The notes under the pieces were generated by a model. The model saw nothing but the letters and a program-made list of their open reading frames with translations, was not told where the DNA came from and ran no database searches. 19,839 bases of DNA from Thermogladius sp. GTDB taxonomy: Archaea > Thermoproteota > Thermoprotei_A > Sulfolobales > Desulfurococcaceae. The first letter of the stretch is position 1. The number at the start of each line of letters is the position of its first letter. The stretch is taken from positions 1 through 19,839 of the forward strand of contig WYEE01000013.1 in NCBI GenBank assembly GCA_009904025.1, given 5' to 3'. Positions 1 through 7,335 of this stretch are shown here, piece by piece. Both the position numbers and the translations under genes were made by a program.

Positions 1-842
1 TTCTGAAGGACATGGTCGAGAAGATTGCTGCTACTGGTGCTAATGTTGTTATAACGCAGAAGGGTATTGACGAGGTTGCCCAGCACTTCCTGGCGAAGAA
101 GGGTATTCTAGCGGTGAGGAGGGTGAAGAGGAGCGACCTAGAGAAGCTTGAGAGGGCGACGGGAGGTAAGATTGTAAGCAGTGTCAGGGATCTGAAGCCA
201 GAGGACCTAGGCTACGCCGCTGTAGTCGAGGAAAGGAGAGTCGGCAACGACAAGATGGTGTTCGTGGAGGGATGCAAGAACCCGAGGGCTGTCACGATAC
301 TGGTGAGAGGGGCAAGTGACATGGTTCTAGATGAGATTGAGAGAAGCCTGAAAGATGCTTTAAACGTCCTAAGAAATGTCTTGAGGGTACCAAAGATAGT
401 GCCGGGTGGAGGGGCAATCGAGTTGGAGGTGGCTATGAAGCTAAGGGACTACGCTGCTAAGATCGGTGGTAAAGAACAACTGGCGATAGAGGCCTTTGCC
501 TCAGCACTCGAGGAGATACCCTTAATACTGGCTGAGACAGCTGGCTTAGACCCATTAGAGACGCTAATGAAGCTCAGGCAATTCCACAGCGATGGCAAAA
601 TCAACGCCGGGATCGACGTTATAAACGGCACGGTAAAAGAGGACATGGTGTCGATCAACGTTGTGGAGCCGCTCCTGGTGAAGAGCTCGATGATCAAGAC
701 GGCGGCTGAGGCTGCTGCGGCAGTGCTTAAGATAGACGATATAATTGCTGCAAGCCCGTTGAAGAAAGAGGAGAAGGAGAAGAAGGAGAAGGAGAAAGAG
801 GAAGGAAAAGAGGAAACATCTTTCGGTAAATCGAGCTTCTAA
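1..842 (+). CDS. Thermosome (group II chaperonin) subunit, C-terminal half, 5' truncated by window edge
   Basis: ATP-driven folding chaperone that forms a double-ring complex in the cytosol. The frame is open from base 3 (LKD precedes the first Met), so the gene starts before the window. About 279 residues are present of the roughly 545 usual for the family. Visible family features are the apical-domain stretch (GANVVITQKGIDEVAQHFL), the lower hinge and nucleotide-binding VPGGGAIE motif near residue 131 of the visible part, and the equatorial DPLETLMKLRQFHSDGK region. The C-terminus is a long charged tail rich in Lys and Glu (KKEEKEKKEKEKEE) ending SFGKSSF, not the Gly-Met-rich tail of some chaperonins. 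A run of six T at 850-855, just after the stop, may be the terminator. Which paralogue (alpha, beta or gamma) this is cannot be told from the visible part. Confidence 0.96.
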   Translation, partial: LKDMVEKIAATGANVVITQKGIDEVAQHFLAKKGILAVRRVKRSDLEKLERATGGKIVSSVRDLKPEDLGYAAVVEERRVGNDKMVFVEGCKNPRAVTILVRGASDMVLDEIERSLKDALNVLRNVLRVPKIVPGGGAIELEVAMKLRDYAAKIGGKEQLAIEAFASALEEIPLILAETAGLDPLETLMKLRQFHSDGKINAGIDVINGTVKEDMVSINVVEPLLVKSSMIKTAAEAAAAVLKIDDIIAASPLKKEEKEKKEKEKEEGKEETSFGKSSF

Positions 843-849
843 GGAAATA

Positions 850-855
850 TTTTTT
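850..855 (+). terminator. Oligo-T tract after the thermosome gene
   Basis: Six consecutive T residues lie 8 nt after the thermosome stop codon. Archaeal RNA polymerase commonly terminates at such U-runs without a hairpin, so this is a plausible terminator. The same AT-rich stretch could instead be a TATA element for rpoK, which starts 61 nt further on. Confidence 0.4.
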
Positions 856-885
856 AACCGAAACCACAAATCCCACTCTCCATGC

Positions 886-894
886 TATTATTTA
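886..894 (+). promoter_or_regulatory. Possible TATA element of rpoK
   Basis: TATTATTTA lies about 26 nt before the rpoK start codon. That spacing would give an almost leaderless transcript. Seen by eye only; no transcription start data. Confidence 0.3.
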
Positions 895-915
895 GCGGGG
901 TTCCGGTGTTTCTGG

Positions 916-1230
916 ATGGTGGCTTCGGAGATCGGGAAGTTATACTATGGTAGATTGACGAGATTTGAAATGGCGAGGATTGTGGGTGCTAGAGCCCTGC
1001 AACTAGCGTATGGAGCGCCACCGTTAATAGATGTATCTTCCTTCCCCGTGAAAGATCCTGTCGCTATAGCGATAGCTGAGTTAATAAGAGGATTGTTGCC
1101 AATGTCTATAAAGAGGAGAGGCATTGATGGAAGCGTCGAGCTCGTCTCAGTCAACAAGCTTCTTACAGACGATAATAAGCGATATCTTGAATCAATTCTC
1201 AACAGCTGGGGTCAGGGTAGAAGGCTATAA
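916..1230 (+). CDS. rpoK: DNA-directed RNA polymerase subunit K (Rpb6/omega homologue)
   Basis: Small assembly subunit of archaeal RNA polymerase, equivalent to eukaryotic Rpb6 and bacterial omega. It clamps the largest subunit and is needed for stable assembly. The family signature is clear: RLTRFEMARIVGARALQLAYGAPPLI (residues 14-39) followed by DPVAIAIAELIRGLLPMSIKRR (47-68). At 104 residues it is slightly longer than the common 85-95, because of a C-terminal extension after the conserved core (residues 70-104). That extension is also the part overlapped by the next gene. The ATG at 916 is preceded by CCGGTG at a workable SD distance. It follows the thermosome gene by 73 nt. Confidence 0.93.
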   Translation: MVASEIGKLYYGRLTRFEMARIVGARALQLAYGAPPLIDVSSFPVKDPVAIAIAELIRGLLPMSIKRRGIDGSVELVSVNKLLTDDNKRYLESILNSWGQGRRL

Positions 1231-2242
1231 CGTATACACATCCGGTGACCTAGGCGAAGTCGCCGACATAGTGTTATCTGAGCCTCTGAGCGAAGATTTC
1301 TTCGATAAACTATACGCGGATTTAATGGATAAAAACTGCATGGTTGTCCAGCTTAGATCCGAGAAGCCTGTTTTAAGAATCATCCCTGTTAGAAAAGGGA
1401 AGTCTAAGTGGAAGCTACCGTTGCTTCTAGCAACGTTTGCAACCGTCTTTGCTACAGGCTACGGTTTATCAGCATCGTTTTACACTAGCATGCCTGAGGT
1501 TATTGTTTGGGGCTTAGCGTACACGGCAATTTTCATATCAGCACTAGCAGTCCACGAGTTCGGGCATGTTCTCGCGAGCAGGAGAAGTAGGGTTTTAATC
1601 GAGGGGCCTTTCTTTATACCGGCCCCACCGATACAGTTAGGATTCATAGGTACCTTCGGCGCTGTCATCAATATGAAGACTATCCCCCCAGACAAGAAGA
1701 GCCTTTCGAGGATTGGGATTTCAGGCCCGTTGTTCGGGTTCCTAGCTGGTTTAGCTATAGCTCCAGTAGGCATACTTTTGTCTCAGCCGGTTACTATTCA
1801 ACAAGCGCAGGAGATGGTGGAGGCCGGGCAGGCAACGCCTCTCATGGGTATCCCTCTAGTGTTCCAGGTACTTGAACAGTTAGTGGTGCCCCAGGGCTAC
1901 ACAATACTCTTGCACCCTCTAGCGTTCATAAGCTACATAGTATTCCTTGTGACATTCCTTAACCTAATTCCAATAGGCCAGCTGGACGGCGGGCATGTTG
2001 TAAGAAGCTACATGTCGCCGGCACTATATGATATGATTGGTTGGACAAGTATAGCGACTCTTCTACTATTAGGATTATTCTACAGTTTCTACCTTTGGAT
2101 CGGGGTGATAGCGCTAGTATTCAAGTTGGTCTTCGGGAGATATCAGCATCCAGGCTCTGCAAATCAGTATAGCAGGTCGCACAGCCCCGTACACTTGGCC
2201 ATGTACTTAGCCCTACTCGTCTTAACAGCACCTATCCCATAG
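1127..2242 (+). CDS. Site-2 protease-type membrane metalloprotease (peptidase family M50)
   Basis: Intramembrane zinc protease of the S2P/M50 class. The zinc-binding helix carries HEFGH (His143, Glu144 and His147 counting from this ATG), and the third ligand motif LDGGH follows at about 286-290 in the context NLIPIGQLDGGH. There are about six hydrophobic segments: around 98-120, 126-150, 198-222, 262-284, 300-328 and a last one at the C-terminus. The first 95 residues are soluble and may bind substrate. An ATG at 1127 has GAGGAGAGG at 1113-1121 as SD, 5 nt away, although this lies inside rpoK and gives a 104-nt overlap. A TTG at 1187 would shorten the overlap but lacks an SD. Family members cut membrane-tethered regulators. 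The substrate here is unknown. Confidence 0.87.
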   Translation: MEASSSSQSTSFLQTIISDILNQFSTAGVRVEGYNVYTSGDLGEVADIVLSEPLSEDFFDKLYADLMDKNCMVVQLRSEKPVLRIIPVRKGKSKWKLPLLLATFATVFATGYGLSASFYTSMPEVIVWGLAYTAIFISALAVHEFGHVLASRRSRVLIEGPFFIPAPPIQLGFIGTFGAVINMKTIPPDKKSLSRIGISGPLFGFLAGLAIAPVGILLSQPVTIQQAQEMVEAGQATPLMGIPLVFQVLEQLVVPQGYTILLHPLAFISYIVFLVTFLNLIPIGQLDGGHVVRSYMSPALYDMIGWTSIATLLLLGLFYSFYLWIGVIALVFKLVFGRYQHPGSANQYSRSHSPVHLAMYLALLVLTAPIP

Positions 2243-2285
2243 AAGATACCCAACTCTAAACGGTTTCAAGGGCGGTAACAATAGC

Positions 2286-4346
2286 ATGGTGGAGCATGTG
2301 CAGGGGCATGTTGATTTATGGTCTCTCAGAGGGAGAGTTGTCGTTATAGCCGAGAAGCCGAGGGCGGCGGGTAAAATAGCCGCAGCCATACTACCCAATT
2401 ACCGTAGGACAATATTGCATGGAGTACCAGTCTATGTTCACAAAGGAAACGGGTTGGAGGTCATCGTGGCTAGCTCTGTCGGCCACATCTACAACTTAAC
2501 CACGAATCAGACTGGATACCCGGTTTTCACATATGAGTGGGCTCCACTCTACGTCGTTGAGAAGAAGTCTTCTTACACGAAGAGGTATCATCTTGCTCTA
2601 AGCGAGGTATGCAAGGGCGTAGACTATTATGTCAACGCTTGCGACTACGATATAGAAGGCTCTGTCATAGGTTACCTCATAATAAAATTTCTCGGTGATC
2701 TACGCAGGGCTTTCAGAGCCAAATTCTCATCGCTAACCCCCGTAGAGTTGAGAGAGTCTTTTAGAAAGCTAACAGGATTGGACCAAGAGATGGTTGAGGC
2801 CGGCCTAGCCAGGCATGAATTAGACTGGTTGTGGGGTATAAACATAAGCAGGGCTCTAATGACAGCTGTCGGAGCGGTTACGGGTAGAAGAGTTGTATTG
2901 AGTGCTGGCAGAGTGCAAACACCCACACTAGCCCACGTCGCCGCGCAGTTGAGGGAGAGGAATCTGCATATCCCATATCCTCTGTTCACATTAAGTATTG
3001 TAATTGAGAAAAACAACGTTAGGGTGACTGCGACCAGGCTCAAGGGATCTGTTGACTCGAAGAACGAGGCTATGCGTATAGCCTCATATATCAGACAGAG
3101 AAAACAAGTCCACGTTGAAGAGTATAGTGAGGAGAAGTTATCGGTGCCACCGCCATACCCGTTCAACCTCGGCGACCTACAGGAGGAGGCTTATAGGATA
3201 TACGGTTTCAGCCCATACAAGACACAGGAGGTTGCTGAGAGGCTCTACCTAGAAGCTTTGATAAGCTACCCTAGGACCAACAGCCAGAAGCTACCTCCCA
3301 CCCTCAACTATAGGAATGTTCTAGCGCAAATCGCTGAAAACCCTGTCTACAGGAGCCTGGTAAACCAGTTGCTTTCTGAAACACGAGGATACCTGAAGCC
3401 GAGGGAGGGCCCTAAGGAGGATCCAGCGCATCCGGCAATATACCCGACCGGTGTTAAACCACCTGCCAATCTACCTTCAGAGATGCTTAAAATATACGAT
3501 CTCATAGTCAGGAGATTCCTAGCAGTCTTTAGCAAACCGTTTGAGATAATTAAGCAAAAAGCGGTTTTTTCAACTGGTCTACCCGGGGAGCTATTCGCTA
3601 GTGAAGGGCAGTATCTGGTTAAAAAAGGCTGGTTAGCATATTACCCCTTCTACACTCCGGCTGAGAAAAGACTACCCTACTTTACGAAAGGCGAGGCTGT
3701 GGAATTAATCGATGTCGTCTTGAAGAAGACAACGGTTAAACCACCTCAAAGACCGAGCAAGATGAGCATTCTAAGATGGATGGAGTCTGTCGAAATTGGG
3801 ACCGAGTCAACGAGAGCCCGTATCATAGAAACACTGTTTGAGAGAGGCTATTTGAAGAATAGTTCTAGAGGAGTGGATATAACGGATCTAGGTCTGGGTG
3901 TCATAGAAGTTATAGGGGAGTTCTTCCCAGAGTTGGCTAGAGTGGATTTAACCAGGATGTTTGAGAAGGATCTAGAGGACATCAAGCTGGGTAAAACCAC
4001 GAGATCCCTTGTGGTTGAAAAGGCGAAGCAAACACTTCTCAACCTACTTAAGAGTTTCGAAGCGAGGAAGGAGGCTGTGGGAAGAGAGTTAGCTTTGAGA
4101 CTTGGGATAGTTAAACCGGTAGAGAAATGTCTTCTCTGTAATAGGCAAGTCTACGCTAAGAAGCTGTGCAGGTACCACTACGAAGCCTACAATAGGCTTT
4201 TAGAAGGATACAATGAGTGGAGGAGGAGAGAAGAGGTGTCATTCAATGATTTTTTAAGAGTGGTCGAGAAGTCTAAGACGACTGGGAAATGGGTTGCAGA
4301 GGTAGCTGGTTTTATTCTTAAGGGAGGCGACTTAGGTCCCGGCTAA
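2286..4346 (+). CDS. topA: DNA topoisomerase type IA
   Basis: Single-strand-cutting topoisomerase that relaxes or decatenates DNA through a 5'-phosphotyrosine link. The N-terminal Toprim domain has VVIAEKPRAAGKIA (19-32) and the acidic triad in ACDYDIEG (Asp120, Asp122, Glu124). The catalytic tyrosine is Tyr328 in ISYPRTNS, and HPAIYPTG follows at 382-389. Near the C-terminus one compact zinc motif is visible (Cys615, Cys618, Cys628, His631; CxxC-x9-CxxH). The usual several four-cysteine modules are not seen. At 686 residues it lacks any helicase domain, so it is not reverse gyrase. GGGCGG precedes the ATG as SD. The gene ends 15 nt inside the convergent signal peptidase gene. Archaeal literature uses both topA and topoisomerase III for this group. 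Confidence 0.95.
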   Translation: MVEHVQGHVDLWSLRGRVVVIAEKPRAAGKIAAAILPNYRRTILHGVPVYVHKGNGLEVIVASSVGHIYNLTTNQTGYPVFTYEWAPLYVVEKKSSYTKRYHLALSEVCKGVDYYVNACDYDIEGSVIGYLIIKFLGDLRRAFRAKFSSLTPVELRESFRKLTGLDQEMVEAGLARHELDWLWGINISRALMTAVGAVTGRRVVLSAGRVQTPTLAHVAAQLRERNLHIPYPLFTLSIVIEKNNVRVTATRLKGSVDSKNEAMRIASYIRQRKQVHVEEYSEEKLSVPPPYPFNLGDLQEEAYRIYGFSPYKTQEVAERLYLEALISYPRTNSQKLPPTLNYRNVLAQIAENPVYRSLVNQLLSETRGYLKPREGPKEDPAHPAIYPTGVKPPANLPSEMLKIYDLIVRRFLAVFSKPFEIIKQKAVFSTGLPGELFASEGQYLVKKGWLAYYPFYTPAEKRLPYFTKGEAVELIDVVLKKTTVKPPQRPSKMSILRWMESVEIGTESTRARIIETLFERGYLKNSSRGVDITDLGLGVIEVIGEFFPELARVDLTRMFEKDLEDIKLGKTTRSLVVEKAKQTLLNLLKSFEARKEAVGRELALRLGIVKPVEKCLLCNRQVYAKKLCRYHYEAYNRLLEGYNEWRRREEVSFNDFLRVVEKSKTTGKWVAEVAGFILKGGDLGPG

Positions 4347-4805
4347 CCCATGGTACCAGATAGCGAGGTAGCCAATGTAGGGTATCTTGAGGGTGGATCC
4401 ATCCACTGAGAAGACGACGCCTACCACCCTGTTGTACGAGACCCCCACTGGCTCACCGTTGACTACGTCGAAGTATATGAAGTCGGGTATTGGGTTGTTG
4501 TCTCCTTGTGTAACATAGTAGTAGTCGCCGTTAACAATCTTCACGTCTATAACACGGTGGATTATTAGCTTATTGAAAACCCTGTATATTATGATGTCTC
4601 CAACCCTGATATCCGCCGGTGGGGGACGGTAGGCGAAGACGAGATCACCCTCTCTGAGGAGGGGGTACATGCTTGAGCCTTCAACCACTGCGAGAGTAGG
4701 CTGGGAGTAGGCGACCTGCTTCAACGATATGAGCAGCAGGGCTAAGAGCAGGACTAAGAGTACGCCCACCAATATTTTCGTGGGGCTGAAAGAGGCGTCC
4801 TTCAA
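4332..4805 (-). CDS. Signal peptidase I, archaeal/ER type (family S26B)
   Basis: Membrane-anchored protease that removes Sec signal peptides outside the cytoplasmic membrane. Residues 10-28 form one N-terminal membrane helix. The catalytic Ser45 lies in GSSMYP, followed by GDLVFAYR (53-60), GDIIIYR (69-75), His83 in IIHRV, and the acidic GDNN at 101-104. A His where bacterial enzymes have Lys is the mark of the SEC11/archaeal type. The start is TTG at 4805 and overlaps the previous gene's stop by 4 nt (TTGA). GGGGGAG just upstream serves as SD. At 157 residues it is a typical archaeal size. It is last in a three-gene unit with a zinc-ribbon protein and a membrane protein, which suggests co-transcription. 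Confidence 0.92.
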   Translation of the reverse strand: MKDASFSPTKILVGVLLVLLLALLLISLKQVAYSQPTLAVVEGSSMYPLLREGDLVFAYRPPPADIRVGDIIIYRVFNKLIIHRVIDVKIVNGDYYYVTQGDNNPIPDFIYFDVVNGEPVGVSYNRVVGVVFSVDGSTLKIPYIGYLAIWYHGLAGT

Positions 4806-5095
4806 GTCTCCCCCTCACTGAGTATTTCATCTGCGTCGAGGACGATCTCTTTCGGCTTCCTCTCCTCTTTTTCCTCCACTTTCTTACCTCCCTCTATTTC
4901 AACGCTGGTTCCACCCACCTTAAGTTTGCTGACGGTAGCCCTCCACCTGTACCCGCACTTATTGCACCTAGCCACACCCATGACGGTAATAGTTATCCTC
5001 CCCATACTATCTGGTAGCGGTGAGACGAGTTGCCATGTTTTCTCGACAATGATATCGGTGCTACCGCATCTAGGGCATGTCAACCGCTTACTCAT
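4802..5095 (-). CDS. Small zinc-ribbon protein, function unknown
   Basis: A 97-residue protein with two CxxC knuckles (Cys7 and Cys10 in CPRCGS, Cys44 and Cys47 in CNKCGYRW), the layout of a single zinc ribbon. After it come a short beta-rich stretch and an acidic C-terminal tail of Lys/Glu and Asp/Glu-rich sequence. It has no membrane helix or signal peptide, so it is probably cytosolic. It may bind nucleic acid or protein, but nothing in the sequence settles which. I chose the ATG at 5095 over one four codons earlier: it forms an ATGA overlap with the upstream stop and has GGGGGGAG directly before it, while the earlier ATG would put that SD inside the gene. The next gene, signal peptidase, overlaps it by 4 nt. 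Confidence 0.75.
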   Translation of the reverse strand: MSKRLTCPRCGSTDIIVEKTWQLVSPLPDSMGRITITVMGVARCNKCGYRWRATVSKLKVGGTSVEIEGGKKVEEKEERKPKEIVLDADEILSEGET

Positions 5096-5406
5096 AGCTC
5101 CCCCCATAACAGGGCGATTAGTGCTATGTATAGGATTAGTGGAGCTAATAATGCTGACGCTAATCCGCCCATAAGCTTGTTTGAGGTAAAGTACGTTGCA
5201 ACAGATAGTAATCCCGTGATCACTGGGTATAGTGTGAAGCCGTGTTCTAGCGAGACAACCGTTACTGCGGAAAACATCAGGGTCAAAGGGTACGACGTGT
5301 ATATAACCTTGTTCTTGATTTTCCCAAAATGGGTTACAGTGTAAGCGACGTATGCTGCGAAAACCAAAGTTAAAGTTATTACTTCCCAGACTATAGCTGA
5401 ATACAT
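5092..5406 (-). CDS. Small membrane protein of unknown function (3-4 helices)
   Basis: A 104-residue, strongly hydrophobic protein with likely membrane segments at about 5-25, 35-54, 58-72 and 80-101. The loops are short, with a basic patch (GKIKNK) after the first helix. I do not recognise the family. The start codon is well supported: GAGGAG lies 6 nt upstream of the ATG. Its stop codon overlaps the start of the zinc-ribbon gene by 4 nt, so it is the first gene of a unit ending in signal peptidase I. It diverges from enolase with only 24 nt between the start codons. Confidence 0.72.
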   Translation of the reverse strand: MYSAIVWEVITLTLVFAAYVAYTVTHFGKIKNKVIYTSYPLTLMFSAVTVVSLEHGFTLYPVITGLLSVATYFTSNKLMGGLASALLAPLILYIALIALLWGEL

Positions 5407-5430
5407 AGCTTACTCCTCGAAGGTGGTTTA

Positions 5431-6747
5431 ATGCACGTGTTGTATCACTCAGAGTATGATGAAGCGTACTTGATAAAAAACGTTAGAGCGAGGTGGGTGC
5501 TAGATAGCAGGGGGAATCCAACAGTCCAGGTGAAGGTTGTTACAGAGGGACTAGGCGTAGGGGTTGGTTACGCACCCAGCGGCGCTTCAACGGGCGTGCA
5601 TGAAGCCGTTGAAGTAAGAGATGGTGGTAGAGAGTTCCACGGGAGAGGAGTCGGGAGAGCGGTTGAAAACGTGAATAAAATGATAGCGCCCGCAATCATA
5701 GGTATGGACTCGAGGAGGCAGCGTGAGATAGACATGAAGATGATCGAAATGGATGGCACTAGAAATAAAGCTAGGATCGGCGGTAACGCTATTGTGGCCA
5801 CTAGCATTGCTGTGGCGAAAGCAGCCGCCTCAACAATGGATTTACCGCTGTACCAGTATATTGGTGGGAAGCAGGCAGACCTATTGCCTGTGCCAATGTT
5901 GAATATAATAAACGGTGGTGTCCACGCAGGCAACAAACTCGACTTCCAGGAATTCATGATTGTTCCAGCCGGCTTCAACGCTTTCAGCGAGGCTCTGAGG
6001 GCGAGCGTGGAAATCTACCATGAGTTGAAAAACATCTTGAAGAATCGCTACGGCTCCCAGGCGATCAATGTAGGCGATGAGGGCGGATTCGCGCCCCCAC
6101 TGGAGAAGACGAGAGAGGCCCTGGATCTATTAGTCGAGTCGATTAAAGCAGCGGGGTATTCCCCGGGCGACCAAGTGGCTCTTGCACTAGATGTTGCTAG
6201 CTCGAGGCTGTTTAATCGTGTTAAAAACGTTTATGTCGTCGAGGGTCAAGAACTCTCCGTTGACAAACTCATCGACTACTACTCTAAGCTGGTAAACGAT
6301 TATCCTATAGTTAGTATTGAAGACCCGTTCCACGAGGACGATTTCGAGGCTTTCGCTAAGTTTACAAGCGAGTTCTCCCAGAGGATTCTAGTGGTAGGCG
6401 ACGACCTCTTTGTGACAAACCCCGAGAGGCTTGGTAAAGGGATATCGGTGAGAGCCGCCAACTCCATTCTCGTCAAGGTCAACCAGGTTGGCACGCTCAC
6501 CGAGACGTTCACGGTTGTGGATATCGCTAGGACTGCTGGGTATAGGACTATTATAAGCCATAGGAGTGGTGAGACGGAAGATACAGTTATATCAGACCTT
6601 GCTGTAGGGGTTAGGGCTGGTTTAATAAAGACGGGTGCTCCCGCTAGAGGGGAGAGGACAGCAAAGTATAATAGGTTGCTTGAAATCGAGGAAGAGATTG
6701 AAAAACCGAAATACCCGGGTTTCAGTGTGTTCCCGAGAAAACCATAG
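5431..6747 (+). CDS. eno: Enolase (phosphopyruvate hydratase)
   Basis: Converts 2-phosphoglycerate to phosphoenolpyruvate in glycolysis, and the reverse in gluconeogenesis, in the cytosol with Mg2+. Signature blocks run in the right order: LDSRGNPTV (24-32), APSGASTGVHEA (48-59), GGVHAGNKLDFQEFM with the substrate-binding His, NVGDEGGFAPP, ALDVASS, SIEDPF, GDDLFVTN (metal ligands), LVKVNQVGTLTE with the catalytic Lys, and SHRSGETED. The length of 438 is normal. About 15 residues precede the conserved core, a little longer than usual. The ATG at 5431 has AAGGTGG at 5420-5426 as SD. Nothing looks damaged. The promoter must lie within the first codons of the divergent membrane-protein gene. Confidence 0.97.
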   Translation: MHVLYHSEYDEAYLIKNVRARWVLDSRGNPTVQVKVVTEGLGVGVGYAPSGASTGVHEAVEVRDGGREFHGRGVGRAVENVNKMIAPAIIGMDSRRQREIDMKMIEMDGTRNKARIGGNAIVATSIAVAKAAASTMDLPLYQYIGGKQADLLPVPMLNIINGGVHAGNKLDFQEFMIVPAGFNAFSEALRASVEIYHELKNILKNRYGSQAINVGDEGGFAPPLEKTREALDLLVESIKAAGYSPGDQVALALDVASSRLFNRVKNVYVVEGQELSVDKLIDYYSKLVNDYPIVSIEDPFHEDDFEAFAKFTSEFSQRILVVGDDLFVTNPERLGKGISVRAANSILVKVNQVGTLTETFTVVDIARTAGYRTIISHRSGETEDTVISDLAVGVRAGLIKTGAPARGERTAKYNRLLEIEEEIEKPKYPGFSVFPRKP

Positions 6748-6761
6748 GCCTTGCTAAAAAA

Positions 6762-7007
6762 TTATGGTAGTATGAGACCGAGCACGATTAGGACTAGGGC
6801 TGTCACAACCATTAACTTCAGGAACCCGCTTACAGGGATGTTTGGTAAGGCTTTTATCAGTTTTATCAACCCTATTACAGCCATCGCAACTACCATCACT
6901 ACTATTATCGCGAACCCAACGAAGAATAATACTGCACCAACCCCACCGGCACTGCTTAGGGCGTTAGCCATATTGCTCAACACTTGTGACACAACGCCTA
7001 GACCCAT
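6762..7007 (-). CDS. Very small membrane protein with two helices, function unknown
   Basis: An 81-residue protein with a short amphipathic N-terminus (about 1-22), a Gly/Ala/Val-rich membrane helix (about 23-50), a short basic loop (KLIKALPNIPVSGFLK) and a second helix (about 60-80). No family recognised. I chose the ATG at 7007 because GGAGGGG lies 6 nt before it (7014-7020) and a TATA-like TTTTAAA lies upstream at 7040-7046. An in-frame start ten codons earlier would run through that SD. It is convergent with enolase, 14 nt apart. The size and shape would suit a small channel-like or accessory membrane protein, but that is a guess from shape only. Confidence 0.65.
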   Translation of the reverse strand: MGLGVVSQVLSNMANALSSAGGVGAVLFFVGFAIIVVMVVAMAVIGLIKLIKALPNIPVSGFLKLMVVTALVLIVLGLILP

Positions 7008-7039
7008 TTCCAACCCCTCCTTAGATTCCCTAGGCAAGA

Positions 7040-7046
7040 TTTAAAA
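7040..7046. promoter_or_regulatory. Two-way TATA-like element
   Basis: TTTAAAA reads as a TATA core on both strands. On the minus strand it is about 20 nt upstream of the SD of the small membrane protein. On the plus strand it would place a transcription start near 7067-7070, right before the candidate sRNA at 7069. By eye only. Confidence 0.4.
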
Positions 7047-7068
7047 GGGGGGTGGCCTTTATGGGCAG

Positions 7069-7134
7069 TATGATGATGAAGGTTAAAAGCGTGGGAAGCA
7101 TCAAGGCGATGCCAGACACCAGGCTTCTGATATA
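7069..7134 (+). ncRNA. Candidate C/D box sRNA (2'-O-methylation guide)
   Basis: A perfect C box ATGATGA (7073-7079) is followed 47 nt later by a perfect D box CTGA (7127-7130). The bases just outside them (TATG before, TATA after) can form a four-pair stem, as needed for a kink-turn. A degenerate C' box GCGATGC (7106-7112) leaves a 14-nt guide before D (7113-7126), a normal length. No clear D' box is seen. A TATA-like element sits about 26 nt upstream. I could not match the guide to rRNA or tRNA. Competing reading: a 24-codon ORF starts at 7061 after a G-rich SD-like run. Archaeal C/D sRNAs are usually 50-65 nt, which fits. Confidence 0.35.
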
Positions 7135-7335
7135 GAGGAGTCGCTGTTGATCTTCTCGATAGGAGAATACCCTCCTACCTCGCCAGGATCGTCTAGGATG
7201 TTAAGTGTAGGCTTGAATAAAACAAAAATTTTTAGAGTAACCTTTCACTCAACTCCCCGCAACATGAATGGAGTATAGCCCGGCTATTTATAACGGATCT
7301 CAATTGGGATAAGAGTTTGATAGCGAGGTGGAGTT
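7135..7335. other. Intergenic stretch upstream of cdvA
   Basis: No convincing gene. It holds a perfect 6-bp hairpin (TAGGAG at 7160-7165, CTCCTA at 7172-7177, 6-nt loop), an AAAAATTTTT palindrome near 7224-7233 that could terminate an upstream RNA, and the cdvA promoter at its right end. One plus-strand frame is open from about 7087 to 7276 but has no credible start or SD. Confidence 0.5.
7287..7293 (+). promoter_or_regulatory. TATA element of cdvA
   Basis: TTTATAA lies 43 nt before the cdvA ATG. A start about 25 nt downstream would leave a leader near 20 nt that contains the strong SD GAGGTGG at 7325-7331. In other crenarchaea cdv transcription peaks around division; a binding site for such control is not evident here. 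Confidence 0.5.

Noticed and set aside
813..842. Lys/Glu-rich thermosome tail as a possible frameshift product
   Set aside because: The frame continues without a break from the conserved equatorial domain and such charged tails occur in archaeal chaperonins.
2672..3166. 164-codon minus-strand ORF
   Set aside because: Lies wholly inside the topoisomerase gene, whose catalytic motifs are intact; the translation has no family-like pattern.
7061..7135. 24-codon plus-strand ORF with SD-like GGGGGGTGG upstream
   Set aside because: Too short to judge. It overlaps the candidate sRNA, and the only TATA-like element would place the transcript start after the SD. Kept as an alternative in the sRNA entry.
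7087..7276. Open plus-strand frame of about 63 codons
   Set aside because: No start codon with an SD near its beginning and no recognisable motif; an open frame of this length is not rare by chance.
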